Part shown: positions 45,552 through 58,304 of the stretch, piece by piece | How positions within the stretch are numbered: the stretch's first letter is position 1 | Layout: every line of letters begins with the position of its first letter | From: Paramecium octaurelia | Taxonomy: Eukaryota > Ciliophora > Oligohymenophorea > Peniculida > Parameciidae | Length of the DNA: 64,000 nucleotides | Direction of reading: 5' to 3' | Assembly (NCBI GenBank): GCA_905182995.1 | Contig: CAJJDP010000032.1 | Span: 495,221-559,220, forward strand | Position numbers and translations under genes: made by a program | The notes under the pieces: generated by a model | What the model was told of the DNA's origin: nothing | Database searches by the model: none | The model's input: only the letters and a program-made list of their open reading frames with translations

Positions 45552-46459
45552 ATGGATGACGATTAAAGACTTCAAAACATATCAAATCAATTGGATAGGT
45601 ATTAATATTCATATTGATGTCAAATAGAATGAAATTTGAATTTAAAATCAAATTCGAGAAACAATCCGAAATTTTAGAGAAACAATCCAAGATTTTAGAA
45701 GCGAATTCATAAAAAATTTAATAACTAGAATAATAGATTAATGAGTTAGACAATTATATTAAAATTAGCTTGCAGGTAGACAATTCAAAAAAATAATAAG
45801 AAATCGATAGTTTAAAAGTGGGATAAAACAAGTAATTATAGAATGCATTAATTTCAGACTCACTAATGATTTTAAGAAAATTTGGAATAATTTAAGTTCT
45901 GTGTTGAAAATATAAAGAGAAGAATCGCAAATGAAGTCAACTCTATCAGCTTATTAAGAATAATCAACACTGTAAATTGATTCACAATTTTAGTTAATAA
46001 GATCAATCTTCGTAAACCAAATAATTCATTCAACAAGAATTCTAAAGTCGATTTCTTCTAATTAAAGACACACTATTGAAAAAATCAGAATTCAATGAAT
46101 ATTCCTAAAAGGTTGAAGAATAATTTGAAACACTTAGATAATAACTGTAAACTTTCACTTAGCATTCATCACCAGATATTGAATTTCGGGCTAGAAAAGA
46201 GTCCATCTCGAGCAAACCCCCGTAATTTCAATTCCAATATCCTCCATTTAAGGGAGATGCTTAAGCAATGAAATAGTATTTATGCTTTACTAACTTACAA
46301 GGTAGTTAGAAAAAAAGGAATAAGTATAAATCTTAAGCACATAATATTAAGATAAATGATAATTAGTTTTATATAATATAAATATAAACATAAAATTAAA
46401 ATTTCAGTGTAACATTTTTAGTATTTATCAATTATGATAATATTATTATGTTCAGATGA
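45552..46459 (+). CDS. Coiled-coil protein, about 276 aa, 3' end uncertain
   Basis: Not recognised. Introns 45599-45627 (29 nt), 45832-45857 (26 nt) and 45972-45993 (22 nt) join exons into one frame. It starts MDDDQRLQNISNQLDR and continues as coiled coil (FEKQSEILEKQSKILEAN, VEEQFETLRQQLQTF). A short P/F-rich segment (SKPPQFQFQYPPFKGDA) follows. The last ~60 codons before the TGA are AT-rich and look less coding, so the true end may lie near 46,330 after another intron. The gene starts 86 bp after the VPS9 stop. Confidence 0.72.
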
Positions 46460-46725
46460 AATTTAATTTATTGGAATAGAATAAAAATAATATTGAATTA
46501 ACATCTTGGCATAATAATATTCGACTTCTTAATTGCAATTATTATATAAGAAATATATCCATATTAACGTGTGTTTATTATCTTTCTAAACTAATTATTA
46601 TAAGAATAAGTTTTTTAAAATTATCACTTTAAAAGAAAATAATCATTTAATTAATTATTTATTTATTTGGTTTATTACCTATAATCAAGTTCTATTTATC
46701 AATATTAATAAAATATGTACAAAAT

Positions 46726-47466
46726 TCAAAAATTACATACCCAGATGGATTTGTTTAATCTGCTGTAATTAAAATTATTCATTGTAGAGAAAGGATAATG
46801 ATAATGGGATTTTCTCATACTTCTTTATGTTTTAACAATTGGAACACCAATATTTGAGACAGGTAATTTGTATAAAATTTAATCTTGGTGAGTAACTTTA
46901 AAGTCATAAGCAGTTTTATTTAAGTGATTGTTATTTTTGGGAATAGTGAAAGGAATACTAGTTATATTCACGATATCTCTTTTTTTCACTTGTTGACTTT
47001 TTGCTCTCCTTTAAGACTTTGGCTTAAATTCATAAAAATTAGTTTCAGTATTTCCCATCTACCTATTAAGAATATCAATGGCGATCGATTCATCCAACTT
47101 GTGTAAATCTTTAAAGTTTAAACTTTGTCTCATCTATCTCTCTATTCTCCAAGTTTAATCACCTATATTAGTAACATCAACAGAATTTTTTTTTTTTTCC
47201 TCAAATGTATGTTCTTTCTAAATAAACTATTTAATATTAATTTATTTTGGTTCTGTGAGAAATTGAAATTACAAGTTTTGTTTAACAGCTGTAAATTTGG
47301 GTTTTTTATTTTTTTTATCACTTTCTTTGATGATGTAGATTTGCTTCAACAATTTTTAGGTATCAGATGAGTTCAAGATTTGACTATCAGTTTAATCTGT
47401 TCTTGTTGATAGTTACTTAGAGATGCTTTATTATATACGAGCAGATAATTAATTTATATTTTGCAT
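46726..47466 (-). CDS. Hypothetical basic protein, 246 aa
   Basis: Not recognised. An intronless frame runs ATG (47466) to TGA (46726-46728), 247 codons, with frequent TAA/TAG glutamines. It begins MQNINQLSARIQQSISKQL. It has a lysine-rich middle (SDKKNKKPKFTAVKQ), a helical part (LHKLDESIAIDILNRQ) and a basic, Asn/Tyr-rich C-terminus (HYHYPFSTMNNFNYSR). Phe/Ile-rich open frames on the + strand over 46,920-47,370 are its antisense shadows. A run of 13 adenines lies inside the frame, a possible slippage point. The distance to both neighbours is several hundred bp. Confidence 0.75.
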
Positions 47467-48337
47467 ATTTTTATATGAACTTATTAAGAAATTATCTGCA
47501 GAACTCTAATTATATTTGATAAATAAAATAAATAAATTACAATCTAATCAAAGCTTGTAATATACCTACATCATCTTTATTAAAAAGGAAACTTCTATTC
47601 AATTATATATATTTTTAGAGTGGATATCATTCCCTAAATTGTCTAATATTGACACACTAAATTAAAAATATTAAGATATCATTATTTTTAATTCCGATAT
47701 TATGATGATCACTTTCTATTTTTTAAGAGACATCAATAAGGAGATTTTATTATACAATCATTTTTAGGTTATATAATTTATATTATTTTGATTTAACAAT
47801 TTAAGGGAAGTAATTCAATCCAAGTTTTCATGCATCAATTAAATTCTAGACCTTTATATTATCTCTGTTTGAATTGATACACATCTTTAAATTTCTTTTA
47901 AGAATATATTATTATTCATGATTTTCATAAAAAAATAACAATTCTTCTTGTTTTCAAAGATTATTTTATTCTAATACCTTTTAATTACAACCCCTCTAGA
48001 TACTCACTTGATCTTCTTGCTTAGAAAGCCTATTGAGTATCTTTAGTCTATTTTTTAATGGGCTTTTTAAACCTTTAAATAATATTATTATTATTGATTA
48101 TTTAAAAATCTTGAACTATTAATATGATTTCAATTTCTATTTTCAAACTGAATATGAAAATGGAATGGAATGGATGAGTCTTTCTAATTCAAAAAGTAAT
48201 TAAACAGTGCTTGATTTTTGGGTATTTATATTTTAATATAATAAATGTTATAAATTTTCGTTTTTTCTATTTTGTCATTATTGACATTTGGATTTAATGT
48301 GTTGAGGCCTTCCTTTGTGGAAAGAAATAGAGTAGAA
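47467..48337. other. 871-bp spacer with coding-like fragments on the - strand
   Basis: No complete gene could be built. On the - strand around 47,640-48,150 there is a coding-like stretch (RFKKPIKKQTKDTQQAFQAR, then EELLFFYENHEQQYIL) joined by a plausible 31-nt intron. It lacks an ATG and has at least one in-frame TGA. With a single stop codon and high AT content, open runs of ~60 codons are expected by chance, so this may be either a decayed gene or noise. The promoter of the downstream SPRY-like gene must be here. Confidence 0.4.
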
Positions 48338-51300
48338 ATGTCATTCAGTTAAAGGATGAGTTACAATTTTGGAAATAATTTTAACATGTATACAAGTGAA
48401 GGAGTTGTAATAAATGACAATTCAATATAATTTGAAAAACCAGGCAGATTAGTTATGAACATTCCTTTGGTAGAAGGGATTGACTACGCTTTACAATTTA
48501 AATTCGACAGTTTGAATGCAAATCATATTGCATGTGTAGGGATCGGTAGTTAGGGGTTCATTTTATCAGAGGTCTTGGGAATTGAGAAAACCAATCTCAG
48601 TCATTTTTAATTAGGATATTGTAGCGATGGAACCAATTCTACACAATACCCTGACATGTATACAGATTTTAATGAATTTGATTATTATTCTGATGAAGAG
48701 TTTGATGAAATAGATTATTCATTTGGTGAGTCATAAATGACGAATGTTTTTGGATAAAAAGAATTTTATATGGTATTAAGAGAGAGATAATTAATATTTA
48801 TGGATAACGAAGAGTACAAATTTAGAATAATTTAGTTCTATTTTAACTATTTTTAATGATCTAGATAGAGCGAGAGCTTTTGTTCCCATAATTACTATGC
48901 ATTATAGAAATGAAATTCAAAAGAAATTAATAAAGAAAAGAGAGTGTGTGGTAAGAGAGGAATACGCAGTTTTATTATAATTGGTGGGTCAATTGAATCC
49001 TTTCAAAAGGGAAATGCCTCCAGAAATGAAAGCTTAGAGAGAGCAAGAGAAAAAGAAGAAGGAGACTGAATTAGCGAAAATGTTGAAATAAAAATAGGAT
49101 GAAAACGAAGATGAAAATCAAGAAGAAGAATAAGAAAAGAAGGAGGAAAAAGAGGAAAAGGAAGAAACAGATGATGATGTAAAAAAGGAATAGTAAGATG
49201 CAGTTAAAAGAAGTGAAGAAACTAAAAAGATGCATGAAGATATTCATAATCAAGGTGAGGAGTCTAGTGATCAAGCAGCACTTGCAAATGCCTAAGGAGA
49301 AGAAGAAAATATAAATGAGGACAATGCTGCTGATTAATAAGATGCTCTTGCGGAAGGAGAAGAGGTTTAGTAGGCTGATTAACAAGATGGAGAGAAGGGA
49401 GAAGAAAAAAAATCAGACTAAACTGATGAAAAGGGAGATGAGTAAAAAGAAAATGAATTGACTGATGAAAAAAAATCTCAAAAAAATGATGAAAATAAAT
49501 CAGAAAACTAAGAAGATTAGATTTCAATTGATGGGAGTCAAAATTAATCAGAAAATCAACAATTAGAAGATTAAGGAGAATTTTAATCTGGAGAGTTAAG
49601 TAGTGAATAATAAATGAAAACTGAAGATGATACTACTGAGAGTATTGCTAGTGTATTAGATGTTTAATCTCATATTATATCTGCTACATAATTCACAAGA
49701 GAAATAATACCTTTAAGAAATAGCGTGGTAGTTGAAAATAAATATACTGTCTTTTAAGATAATTAGAGATTGGCAAAGGCTTTGCAAGATTATAAGAGTT
49801 GTGGATATTCCTATTTAGATATTCGTCCTTCTTAAAACAATTTTTTTGTTTAAATTTAGATTGACAATTTTGATGATTTATATGATACTTATCCTATAGG
49901 ATTTGGAGTATATGCTTATCAGATGCTTGATAGATTAAAAGGATGGAGAAACTTGGATGATTAACTTTGGTGCATTGATAAAGAGAGTGAAGATTTATGG
50001 CAATTTGGTGCTCTTTATAGATCAGATGGAACATTTATTGATAGTTATATGTTTGGGGAATATTTCAAATATAAAGTGGATAAATAGGCATAAAGGCAAA
50101 CTAAAATCAATATTTATTTTTCTAATAAAAATAGAGTAGCATTCAGTTTCGATGATGAGAAAACTATCATGTTAACGTGTGTAAACCCGAAGTTCAAGTA
50201 TTATGTTCCCATTTTTGAAACTAAGGCTTATAAAGGTGTTCCTTCAATGACATTATTGCAATATGTTGATGACATTTAAATTCCATTTGAGTATTCTGAT
50301 AGCATAGAAAATATTCAGAATGCTTTTAGTAAAATCTTTAGTTTGATTAACAAGTTTATAATTGAAAAAAGAGGTTCATTTAATGAAGATGATGATGATT
50401 ACACTATTTCTGGTATTGATGATGATAAAGGTGCTTCTATTAATATGTGGGATATTAAGTTATATGATGCTCAATATGAATGGTGGATTAAAATTGATGA
50501 CTTAAAGCAAGATAAACAAGATATTAATATATGTATTGGAGTCAACTAAATGAGTTCTGAAGACATTTTAACAAATCTATTTGATAGACAATATAAAGCA
50601 TAGGTTGCTTATATTTGTGATAAGAATGATTTTATTCATACATTCTTTTAAGAATGCCCAATCAGTTCAAATCCTATCCTCTTAGTTCCAGGAAGTGTAT
50701 TAAGATTTAGATTAAGTGATTATCTGATGGAAGTCTATGATGGTTATTAATTTGCTTATTTCTCCCTTCGAAAAGCTGGCAAAACTGGAGTGATTCCAAG
50801 TGCTATTATAAGATCTGATTCTAAAAATAAAATCACCTTCTTAAAAGGACCAATTAATTTTGGACCAAATCCTTTGGCTGATAGAGTTGATTATGAATAA
50901 TTAAACAGAGAAAACTTTGCTAGTTATGACATCTTTACATTCCCAATTTTGGAACATGCAAAAAATGGACTATTCAAATCTAATACTAATGAGCCTCTAT
51001 TTAAAAAGAACTAAGTACCAAAACCAGGTAAAAAAGAACCTCCTCTGGGTAGGAACTATGAGACAGAACAAGAAGAGCAAAAAGTAGAGGATCAACCTAC
51101 TCATCAGGAATCTAATAAAGAAGAGGAATAAATGAATGTTGAAAATGAGGAAGCCAAAAAAATAGTTTCATCTAATGTTCCAAGTGAGGCACATGCAGAT
51201 ATTCGTATTATATTAATTTACTTTAGATGGAGATACTAATGTTAAATGTTTGATTATTTATGAACATTGTGATTTTGAAGGTCCTAGCAAATTGTTATAT

Positions 51301-51474
51301 CCAAATAGGTTCGAAGCTGGTCCCCCTAATGAATTTCGATCTTTTGAACTTTGTAGGGACACAAAACTCATTGAAATTATTATTGAAGGACATGTACAAG
51401 AAAAGATGTTTGTGTCTTAATCAGTTGAATGTCTCCCTAGTCCATTTTTTGTAGATGAAATTATAATTATGTGA
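48338..51474 (+). CDS. Large acidic protein with SPRY-like modules, 1,030 aa
   Basis: No close family recognised. Two 22-nt introns (48814-48835 and 51205-51226) give 1,031 codons. The N-terminal ~190 residues look SPRY/B30.2-like: IACVGIGSQGFIL, then LRERQLIFMDNEDSILTIFN and RAFVPIITMHY. A ~220-residue, extremely Glu/Lys/Gln/Asp-rich segment follows. A second beta-rich region then has YPIGFGVYAYQMLD and KINIYFSNKNRVAFSFDD. Later parts again contain beta-rich segments (SVLRFRLSDYLMEVYD). The C-terminus shows VKCLIIYEHCDFEGPSKLL, then a possible phosphoinositide or crystallin-like turn. The gene model is well supported; the SPRY reading is tentative. Confidence 0.82.
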
Positions 51475-51795
51475 AATTAAAATATTAAATTTATCATTAT
51501 TATTATACATATAATGTGTTTAACTATTAAAATTGAAATCCTTCTAGTATTTATAATGATGAAAAATTTATACAATCTTAAATAATTGCATTCATAACTT
51601 TGAAATTTTTCAAATTGGTGCTTGCTTTTCATCAATCTAAAATTAATCATTAAATCAACTAATTATTTATACCCCTTCATTTTCTCAAAATTAATCAAGC
51701 CATAGTAATTATTTCAAATAAATCCTTAATTTCGAATTAATTTTCTATTAAAAATAATTAGATTTTTTTAGAGAAAATAACAATAAGACAGAGAG
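51475..51795. other. 321-bp spacer, no gene seen
   Basis: AT-rich sequence between two + strand genes. It should hold the promoter of the otubain-like gene. No other signal was recognised. Confidence 0.5.
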
Positions 51796-52949
51796 ATGAA
51801 TGGAGTATAATAACTTCTTGACGATTAAAAGTAAGAATTCAAGAGCAAAAATATGAATTAAGGAAAACCATTTGAATCTTCAAAGAAAAACTAATCAAAT
51901 TAAAATAGTCCAATTTTCACCAAATATTGTTCTAATTCTATTTCTTCAAAATCTAACAACAATAATCTCTCATATTTAAAGAATGACGGCTCTGTTTCGA
52001 AAATGTTGTCTCAAACCATGGCATATTCTGATAAACCATTAAATTATAGTAAATTAAACGAAAAGCCAAATGGTAGTGAAAATAAAAAAGTTGAAAAATA
52101 GGTAAAATCACAATATTAGCGATATATAAAAAGAAATGATGATAGGAGATTGAGAGTATGTAATGTTTTGAAGGATTTATCTAGTAATACTTCAGAGTTA
52201 CGTAATGTTGAGGATTAATATAAATATTATGTTAGAGAAATAGAAGATAAATCAGCCTTGTATAAGAATTACAGCTTAAATTTCCAAAATAAAGCAATTG
52301 TAGGCAAAATCTGTAATGCATTCTTACAAGTCAGAGGGGATGGAAACTGCTTTTATACTGCTTTTGGTTTCTAATTCCTTTATCATTTGCTTTTTTCATA
52401 TTCTGATGAAGAATTTGATTAATTCATTAAGAAAATCTTGGATTAGTAAATCAGTTTTGGGATTAAATATGCCAGGAAATAAATAGATGACAAGGAGACT
52501 CAAAAAATTTGTCTGGAGGAATTTATTTATCTAATAGAAGACCTGAGGTAAGAAAGATAGGAAGAAAGGTTCGAGAAATTCAGGCAAAGGTTTGCTAATT
52601 GGAAAATTAATGAAAATGGAGATGGTTTCTTATATTGTTTATAGACTATATTCTTCAGAAATTTAAGTTATTTGTATTTGGAGAAAAGTGACTTCAAAGA
52701 TATTGTATTAGATAAAGAAAATTTATTAATTTGGGAGGAAGAGTGTAATACAAATGAAGTAATCATAAAACTATTGGCATAAGAATTAAAAATGTATTAT
52801 ATTTTAAAGTTATAATTAGACATACTAAATTATTATTTCTCGATAATGAAATATCAATAATGGAGTACGAGGAAGAGAATAAAAACACAATAATACTGCT
52901 TATCAAACCTGGGCATTACAATATAGGCTGGAATATCAAAGAGTAATGA
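51796..52949 (+). CDS. Otubain-like deubiquitinase (peptidase C65)
   Basis: Otubains are OTU-superfamily cysteine proteases that cleave ubiquitin chains. One 26-nt intron (52794-52819) gives 375 aa. The catalytic motif is R-G-D182-G-N-C185-F-Y (VRGDGNCFYTAFGFQFLYHL). The catalytic His365 lies in LLIKPGHYNIGW. The helical insertion between them, characteristic of otubains, is present (FEKFRQRFANWKINENGDG). The ~160-residue N-terminal extension is S/N/K-rich and likely disordered. The splice junction lies exactly where it restores the segment leading to the His motif. All visible catalytic residues are intact. Confidence 0.92.
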
Positions 52950-53113
52950 ATATAAAATTTATATAATCATTATCTTAATTTTTTGGATTATGTTCTTTTG
53001 TTAACAAAACATAACATCTTTCTTAGTTTTTAAGATTAGTTTAATCTGAAAATTTAATAATTTCTACTATATTATATTAATCAAAAATATTAATAATTTT
53101 AGATTTATCATAC

Positions 53114-56100
53114 TCATTATGGTACTGTGTAATGCTCAGGGCCAAGGGTAACTTTCTTAGCATCCAATGTAAATTCAATATTTTATTGTAAATTTGGTAA
53201 AACTAACAATGTTCTTATTATGGTATCAACTTCTTTTTCATTATAGGATTCCTATGATGTCAAAATAAAATTATACCAACAATTTTTATTTATTAAATAA
53301 AGGAGAATGCTTGGTGATCACAATGCTAAATTTATGGTTATCGACATCAGTATCTTCTTTTCCAATTACGTGTAAGAATTAATGTTTTTAATCAGATGAG
53401 AATACTGGTTTCTTAATTTAATTTCTGATCCATGTAATTCCAGATTGAACTGCATTTGATAATTCAGATTCAACTTCAAATTGATAGAAGATAAGGATTT
53501 TATCCTCCAATTATAAACCTAGCTTCTTTCTTAATTTTTAAATTCTATTTGTGAATTCTCTTGCCAATCCAAGATTCTTTAGTTCTTGAGTCTATGATGG
53601 ATCTAGAATAATAGAGAATCCATCTTCTGTAGCAAACAATAACTACTTATGTTTTTCAGTGTTGAATTAATCAGTTATTTTGACATGCTTTAACAATAAT
53701 TCGCAATCCAGCTCTACTTCAATATATTCCACATTCTTTTTACCCTTTTTAGCTTTAGGATCTGGCTATTATTAAACCTATTCTTCCACCTTCTTTTCCT
53801 TCTTGACTTTCACCTTGAGTTATAATTTACCATCAGTTTTGAGTGTTCGGATCTATTCTTAAGTGAAGTTACGAACTTATTAAATTAGATCAGGTCCAAA
53901 TTTATCTTTCAATTCTTATCCACAAATTTTATTGTCAGGTTCAGCCTTAAGTTGAATGTATTAATCAATATTCTTTTCAACTAAGACCGAAGGTGTATTG
54001 ATTTCTTCTTCGATGTACTTCGATAAGAATTGAACACTCTAAAGTAATTATTCATCTGTTGCCAAGATTGTCAAACTATTAACTGGTTATTTAAGACTTA
54101 GTTTATGGGCTTCTCTTAATTTTCTAGCGGATTCAACAACTATTTGCATCTTTTCAACTTGAGATTCAATTTTAGGATCAATCAATTCCTTTCTGACCTC
54201 AGGGATTTGTAGGAAATGGATTGATTCTTGATTGTTTTTACCTTATGGAATACATTTCTTAAGATTTTGATAGAATGATTCTGTAATGAATGGAACATAT
54301 GGTGACATCAAAAGAGTGATTTTTAAGAGAACATCAAATAACACATTTAAACTAACAACCCATTCTTGGTTTCCCTAATCTCCCTTGATTCTACTTCTAT
54401 TCAATCTAACATACCAGTTAGTCAATGTATCTAGATAACTAATCAATCTGGGAACAATGGTGTAAAGTCTATAGGCTTCCATCTCATTTCTAACAAATTC
54501 AACCAAGGTTTGACTGCTTGATACAATCCATTTATCCATAGTATTATCTCCTTTTGTAATGGCATTTTCATCAAATTCAAATTTGCCTAGAGCACTTTCA
54601 TATCTCTATACATTTTAAATCAAAAATCTATAGGCATTGTACCAGGGCAAGAATACATTCTTAATAACTTCTTAAACACCATCCTTGCTGAAATTCAATG
54701 GTTGAGCCTTAACCAATCCACTATTAATAAGATACAATCTCATAGCATCAGCTCCAAATTGATTAATAATTTCTACTTCAGGATCTGGATAGTTCTTCTT
54801 ACTTTTTGACATCTTTTCACCTTTATCATTCAACACAATTCCATTGACAATTAAGTTCTTGTAAGGAGTGTCATCACGTAAGGCTGTTGCAATAACATTC
54901 AATGTATAGAACCATCCTCTTGTTTAATCTAATCCTTCAGCAATGAAGTCAGCTGGGAAGATAGTTTCGAATAACTCTTTTCTTTCAAATGGATAATGTT
55001 ATTAAGCAAAAGGCATAGATCCACTCTCAAACCAACAATCAAAGACCTCTTCAATTCTTCTCAATACACCCTTTCCTTGTTTGCTTGGGATTGTGATGTG
55101 ATCAATGTATTCTCTATGAAGATCTGTTATGTTTTCAACTCCAGAAAGTTACTTCAATTCTTCAATGGAACCAATGCAAACCATTTCTTCAAAGTCATCA
55201 CTGACCCAGATTGGAATAGGATTACCCCAGAATCTATTTCTACTGAAACACCAATCTTAGGCATCATCTAACCAATTGTTAAATCTTCCATCTTGAATGG
55301 ATTATGGTACCCATCTAGCCTTCTTATTGTTTACAACAAGTCTATCCTTAATTGATGTAACCTTAATAAACCAACAGTTAACAGCTTTATATATTAATGG
55401 GGTTTAAGATCTCCAACAATAAGGATAATTATGTTGAACTTATCCATCCTTAATCAATCTTCCATTAGTTTTAAGTAACTTTCTTATTTCCTTATCTGCA
55501 TCCTTCACTTACATTCCTGAGAAATCTTTGACTGATTCCAAGAATCTTCCACTTGAATCAATGGGTACCAAAGGATCAGATGGAATAATGATGCCAGCCT
55601 TTAAACACGCTTTGTAATCGTCATCACCAAAACCAGGAGCACAATGTACTATACCAGTACCATCATCACTAGTAACAAAGTTGGCAGCCAAAACTCTATA
55701 GCATCCTTATTCTTTTCTTTCTAAAAAGTAATTGAATAATGGAACGTATTCAGTTCCAACTAATTCAGAACCTTTGAATTTCTCCACAACTTCATACAAC
55801 TTAGCATCAGTATACAACTCAACAATTCTTGACTCTGCCAAGATGTAATGAGTATTAGATGCTTTATCAAGTAATTTCACATAAACTAAATCTGGATGAA
55901 CAGCTAATGCTAAGTTACTAGGCAATGTCCATGGAGTTGTTGTCCAAGCAACGAATTTAGTCTTCTCGTCTTTAACCAATGGGAAAGTCACTACAATAGC
56001 AGGATCCCACACATTCTTATAATTCTATTAGGTTTCGAAGTTGCTTAGAACTGTGGAACACCCGTTGGAATATGGCATGACTTTGCATCCTCTATATACT

Positions 56101-56703
56101 AAGCCTTTCTCCCACATTTGCTTGAAGACCCACCAGACACTTTCCATAAAGGATGTATCCAAGGTCTTGTAATCATTATCAAAATCAATCCATCTTCCTG
56201 TTCTTCCTATTATTCTTCTCCATTCAGATGCATATCTCATGACTATTGATCTGCATTCATGGTTGTATTTATCAATACCCATCTAAACATATAATACTCA
56301 TTTAAAACCTTTAAAATATCACCTCTATGTTAAATTTTAAGAGTTTTATCAATTTCATGTTCAACTGGCAATCCGTGGCAATCCCATCCGAATCTTCTCT
56401 CCACATATCTCCCATTCATTGCAAAATACCTGCACACTACATCCTAAATTTTTGGTATGAAATTATACTTTAATGGTACCAGCACACATATGACCATAAT
56501 GAGGTAATCCAGTAGCAAAGGGAGGTCCATCATAAAATGTGAATCGTGGACAATCTTTTGTCAATTCCAATTATTTATGAAAAGCATTGATCTATTCCCA
56601 ATATTTTAGGATTCTGACTTCCTCTTCAGGGAAGTTGGGTCTTTCGACAACTATTAATTAAATCTAAGTCGTTACCATTAGTGAAATCTGTTTTCTAAGC
56701 CAT
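53114..56703 (-). CDS. IARS1: Isoleucyl-tRNA synthetase, cytoplasmic type
   Basis: It charges tRNA-Ile for cytosolic translation. The start at 56703 leads into [17 protein letters not shown] after a 25-nt intron near 56,650. Class I signatures are [17 protein letters not shown] (HIGH-type, PHYGHM) and [10 protein letters not shown] (KMSKS, near 54,800). [33 protein letters not shown] (editing domain) and [14 protein letters not shown] all match eukaryotic/archaeal IleRS. The anticodon-binding and C-terminal regions follow, with a K/E-rich linker ([12 protein letters not shown]). The product is about 1,180 aa. The gene looks intact. It converges with the otubain gene, with a 164-bp gap. Confidence 0.96.
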
Positions 56704-56793
56704 ACACAAAAAAGTTAAGAATTTTTAGATTTTAAATTAAATCCTTTAAATCATGAAAAAGATAGTATTTGTGTGACCAATTTATATTAATAC

Positions 56794-57869
56794 TCATAAT
56801 TCCACATCATATAGTCCATCATTAAAGTTTTCAATTGAATAGAATCGACATGTCATTATTCGTCCTCCGAACACTCGCTAATCTGCTGCCAAAAACGCTG
56901 CCATTGCTTCCTCATTACTATTATTACTCCCCATATTCCTTACTTTGCATATTCGATAAACACTCTCACTTGCATGTCCTCCTCCAATTCAGCTTTTATG
57001 TGAACATGAATTTTCTTGATGAACCCATACTTCCCTAACTCCGCCTTTATATCATCCTTAAAATATTCATCGACGTCCTTTGCTGTAATTGCATTCAACA
57101 ACACTAATATGTTTGTGGGCTATCTATCAATGAATATTCCTATACTATTTATGCTGTTCAAAGGTTTTCCTAAACACTACATTTTATGGAAGTAAGTCTG
57201 TAAAATCCAACGAACTGACCTCAATCACTCCCACACTATTCGAGGTCTTTATCACCTCTATTGGATTCTAAATCCCCTAATTGTACTTCCCCAATCCTAA
57301 GCCAAATTTATATCCGAATTTCTCCATCATTTTCAAAGCCTTCTCCTCTCCAGATCCTAATTCCACCTCATCATAAGACGGCTCTGTCTCCTCTTCTATT
57401 TATTATGGCTACGGCTGCTCATTTTATGTCTCCGATTGATTCATCTACCTTTTCAATTCCTCATAATCATTAGGTCTGCTTGGATCGTACTCTTGAGGCT
57501 TATTCACTATTGGAGTCAATTTAGTTGAGTTCTTGCACACACGAAGAATGCTGCTCAACTTATTATTTAAATGAGATAAGTCCTATTATTGACTAAATAT
57601 TTTACTTTACTAGCTGGAAGCTGCTGTGGTTATTATTACTATTATTGGACTTATTGAGCCTATGATTATTAAACTTGGTTTGCTGCGCTACTCTATTACG
57701 AAGGAGCTGTTTCTACTGCTTATGCAGGTTCCACTTCTTGTTATATTTCCGCAAAGAAATTTTGCATAGCTGCATTGATTTAAGCATTCTCAACAGGTTA
57801 AGGCCTAAATTTTGGAACTGGAGGAGGCACTCTTCTCTTTTAGGGTTCCTTGCATTCCATTTCATTCAT
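56794..57869 (-). CDS. SPF45/RBM17-like splicing factor (G-patch + UHM)
   Basis: SPF45 acts at the 3' splice site through a U2AF-homology motif (UHM). Three introns (23, 22 and 26 nt) give 334 aa. The N-terminus is P/Q-rich (RRVPPPVPKFRPQP). A G-patch-like segment is seen (KFGYKFGLGLGKYNQGIQNP). The C-terminal RRM/UHM reads TNILVLLNAITAKDVDEYF, then LGKYGFIKKIHVHI, then RVFGGRIMTCRFYSI, which carries the UHM-type R-x-F variant (RVFGGR). It lies head-to-tail behind IleRS with 90 bp between. It is notable in a genome whose introns are only ~25 nt, where splice-site definition must be compact. Confidence 0.91.
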
Positions 57870-58304
57870 TTTATATATTAGAACAATAATATATTATTGA
57901 ATTAAAAGTTTAAATTTATATATCTAAAGAAGTATAGGTTGAATAGATGAATAAGGAAGGAGTAGAATATTAACTTTCGGATTTTGGTAAATCCTAATCC
58001 GAATTCATCATCAGGATCTTTACTAATTTTAACATTGTATTTGCATAACTTTATTAAAAGTTATACTTATAATGTTAATGTTATTCTAATAAATATAATA
58101 TTTATCTTCACATTTTACAATAATTTTAACCTCTCACTTGAATAGTATTATGTGAATAATATCGTAGTTTCAATTTAATTTCTAAGTCAAGATTACTAAT
58201 GCTTGTTTTTATTATTTTTAAGTATATAAAATATTTATAGATTATTTAAATGAGTTACTTGTTAAATAGAAGCATAATTTAATTATTAATATTATTTCAA
58301 AATT
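57870..58304. other. 435-bp spacer, no gene seen
   Basis: AT-rich sequence between two - strand genes. It should contain the promoter of the SPF45-like gene and the 3' UTR of the oxysterol-binding-related gene. No other signal was recognised. Confidence 0.5.

Noticed and set aside
46924-47370. Phe/Leu-rich + strand open frames, possible membrane proteins
   Set aside because: They are antisense shadows of the lysine/asparagine-rich 246-aa gene on the - strand, whose frame closes exactly from ATG to TGA.
49071-49527. Strongly hydrophobic - strand open frames (Phe/Leu/Ile runs)
   Set aside because: They are the complement of the Glu/Lys-rich segment of the SPRY-like gene on the + strand.
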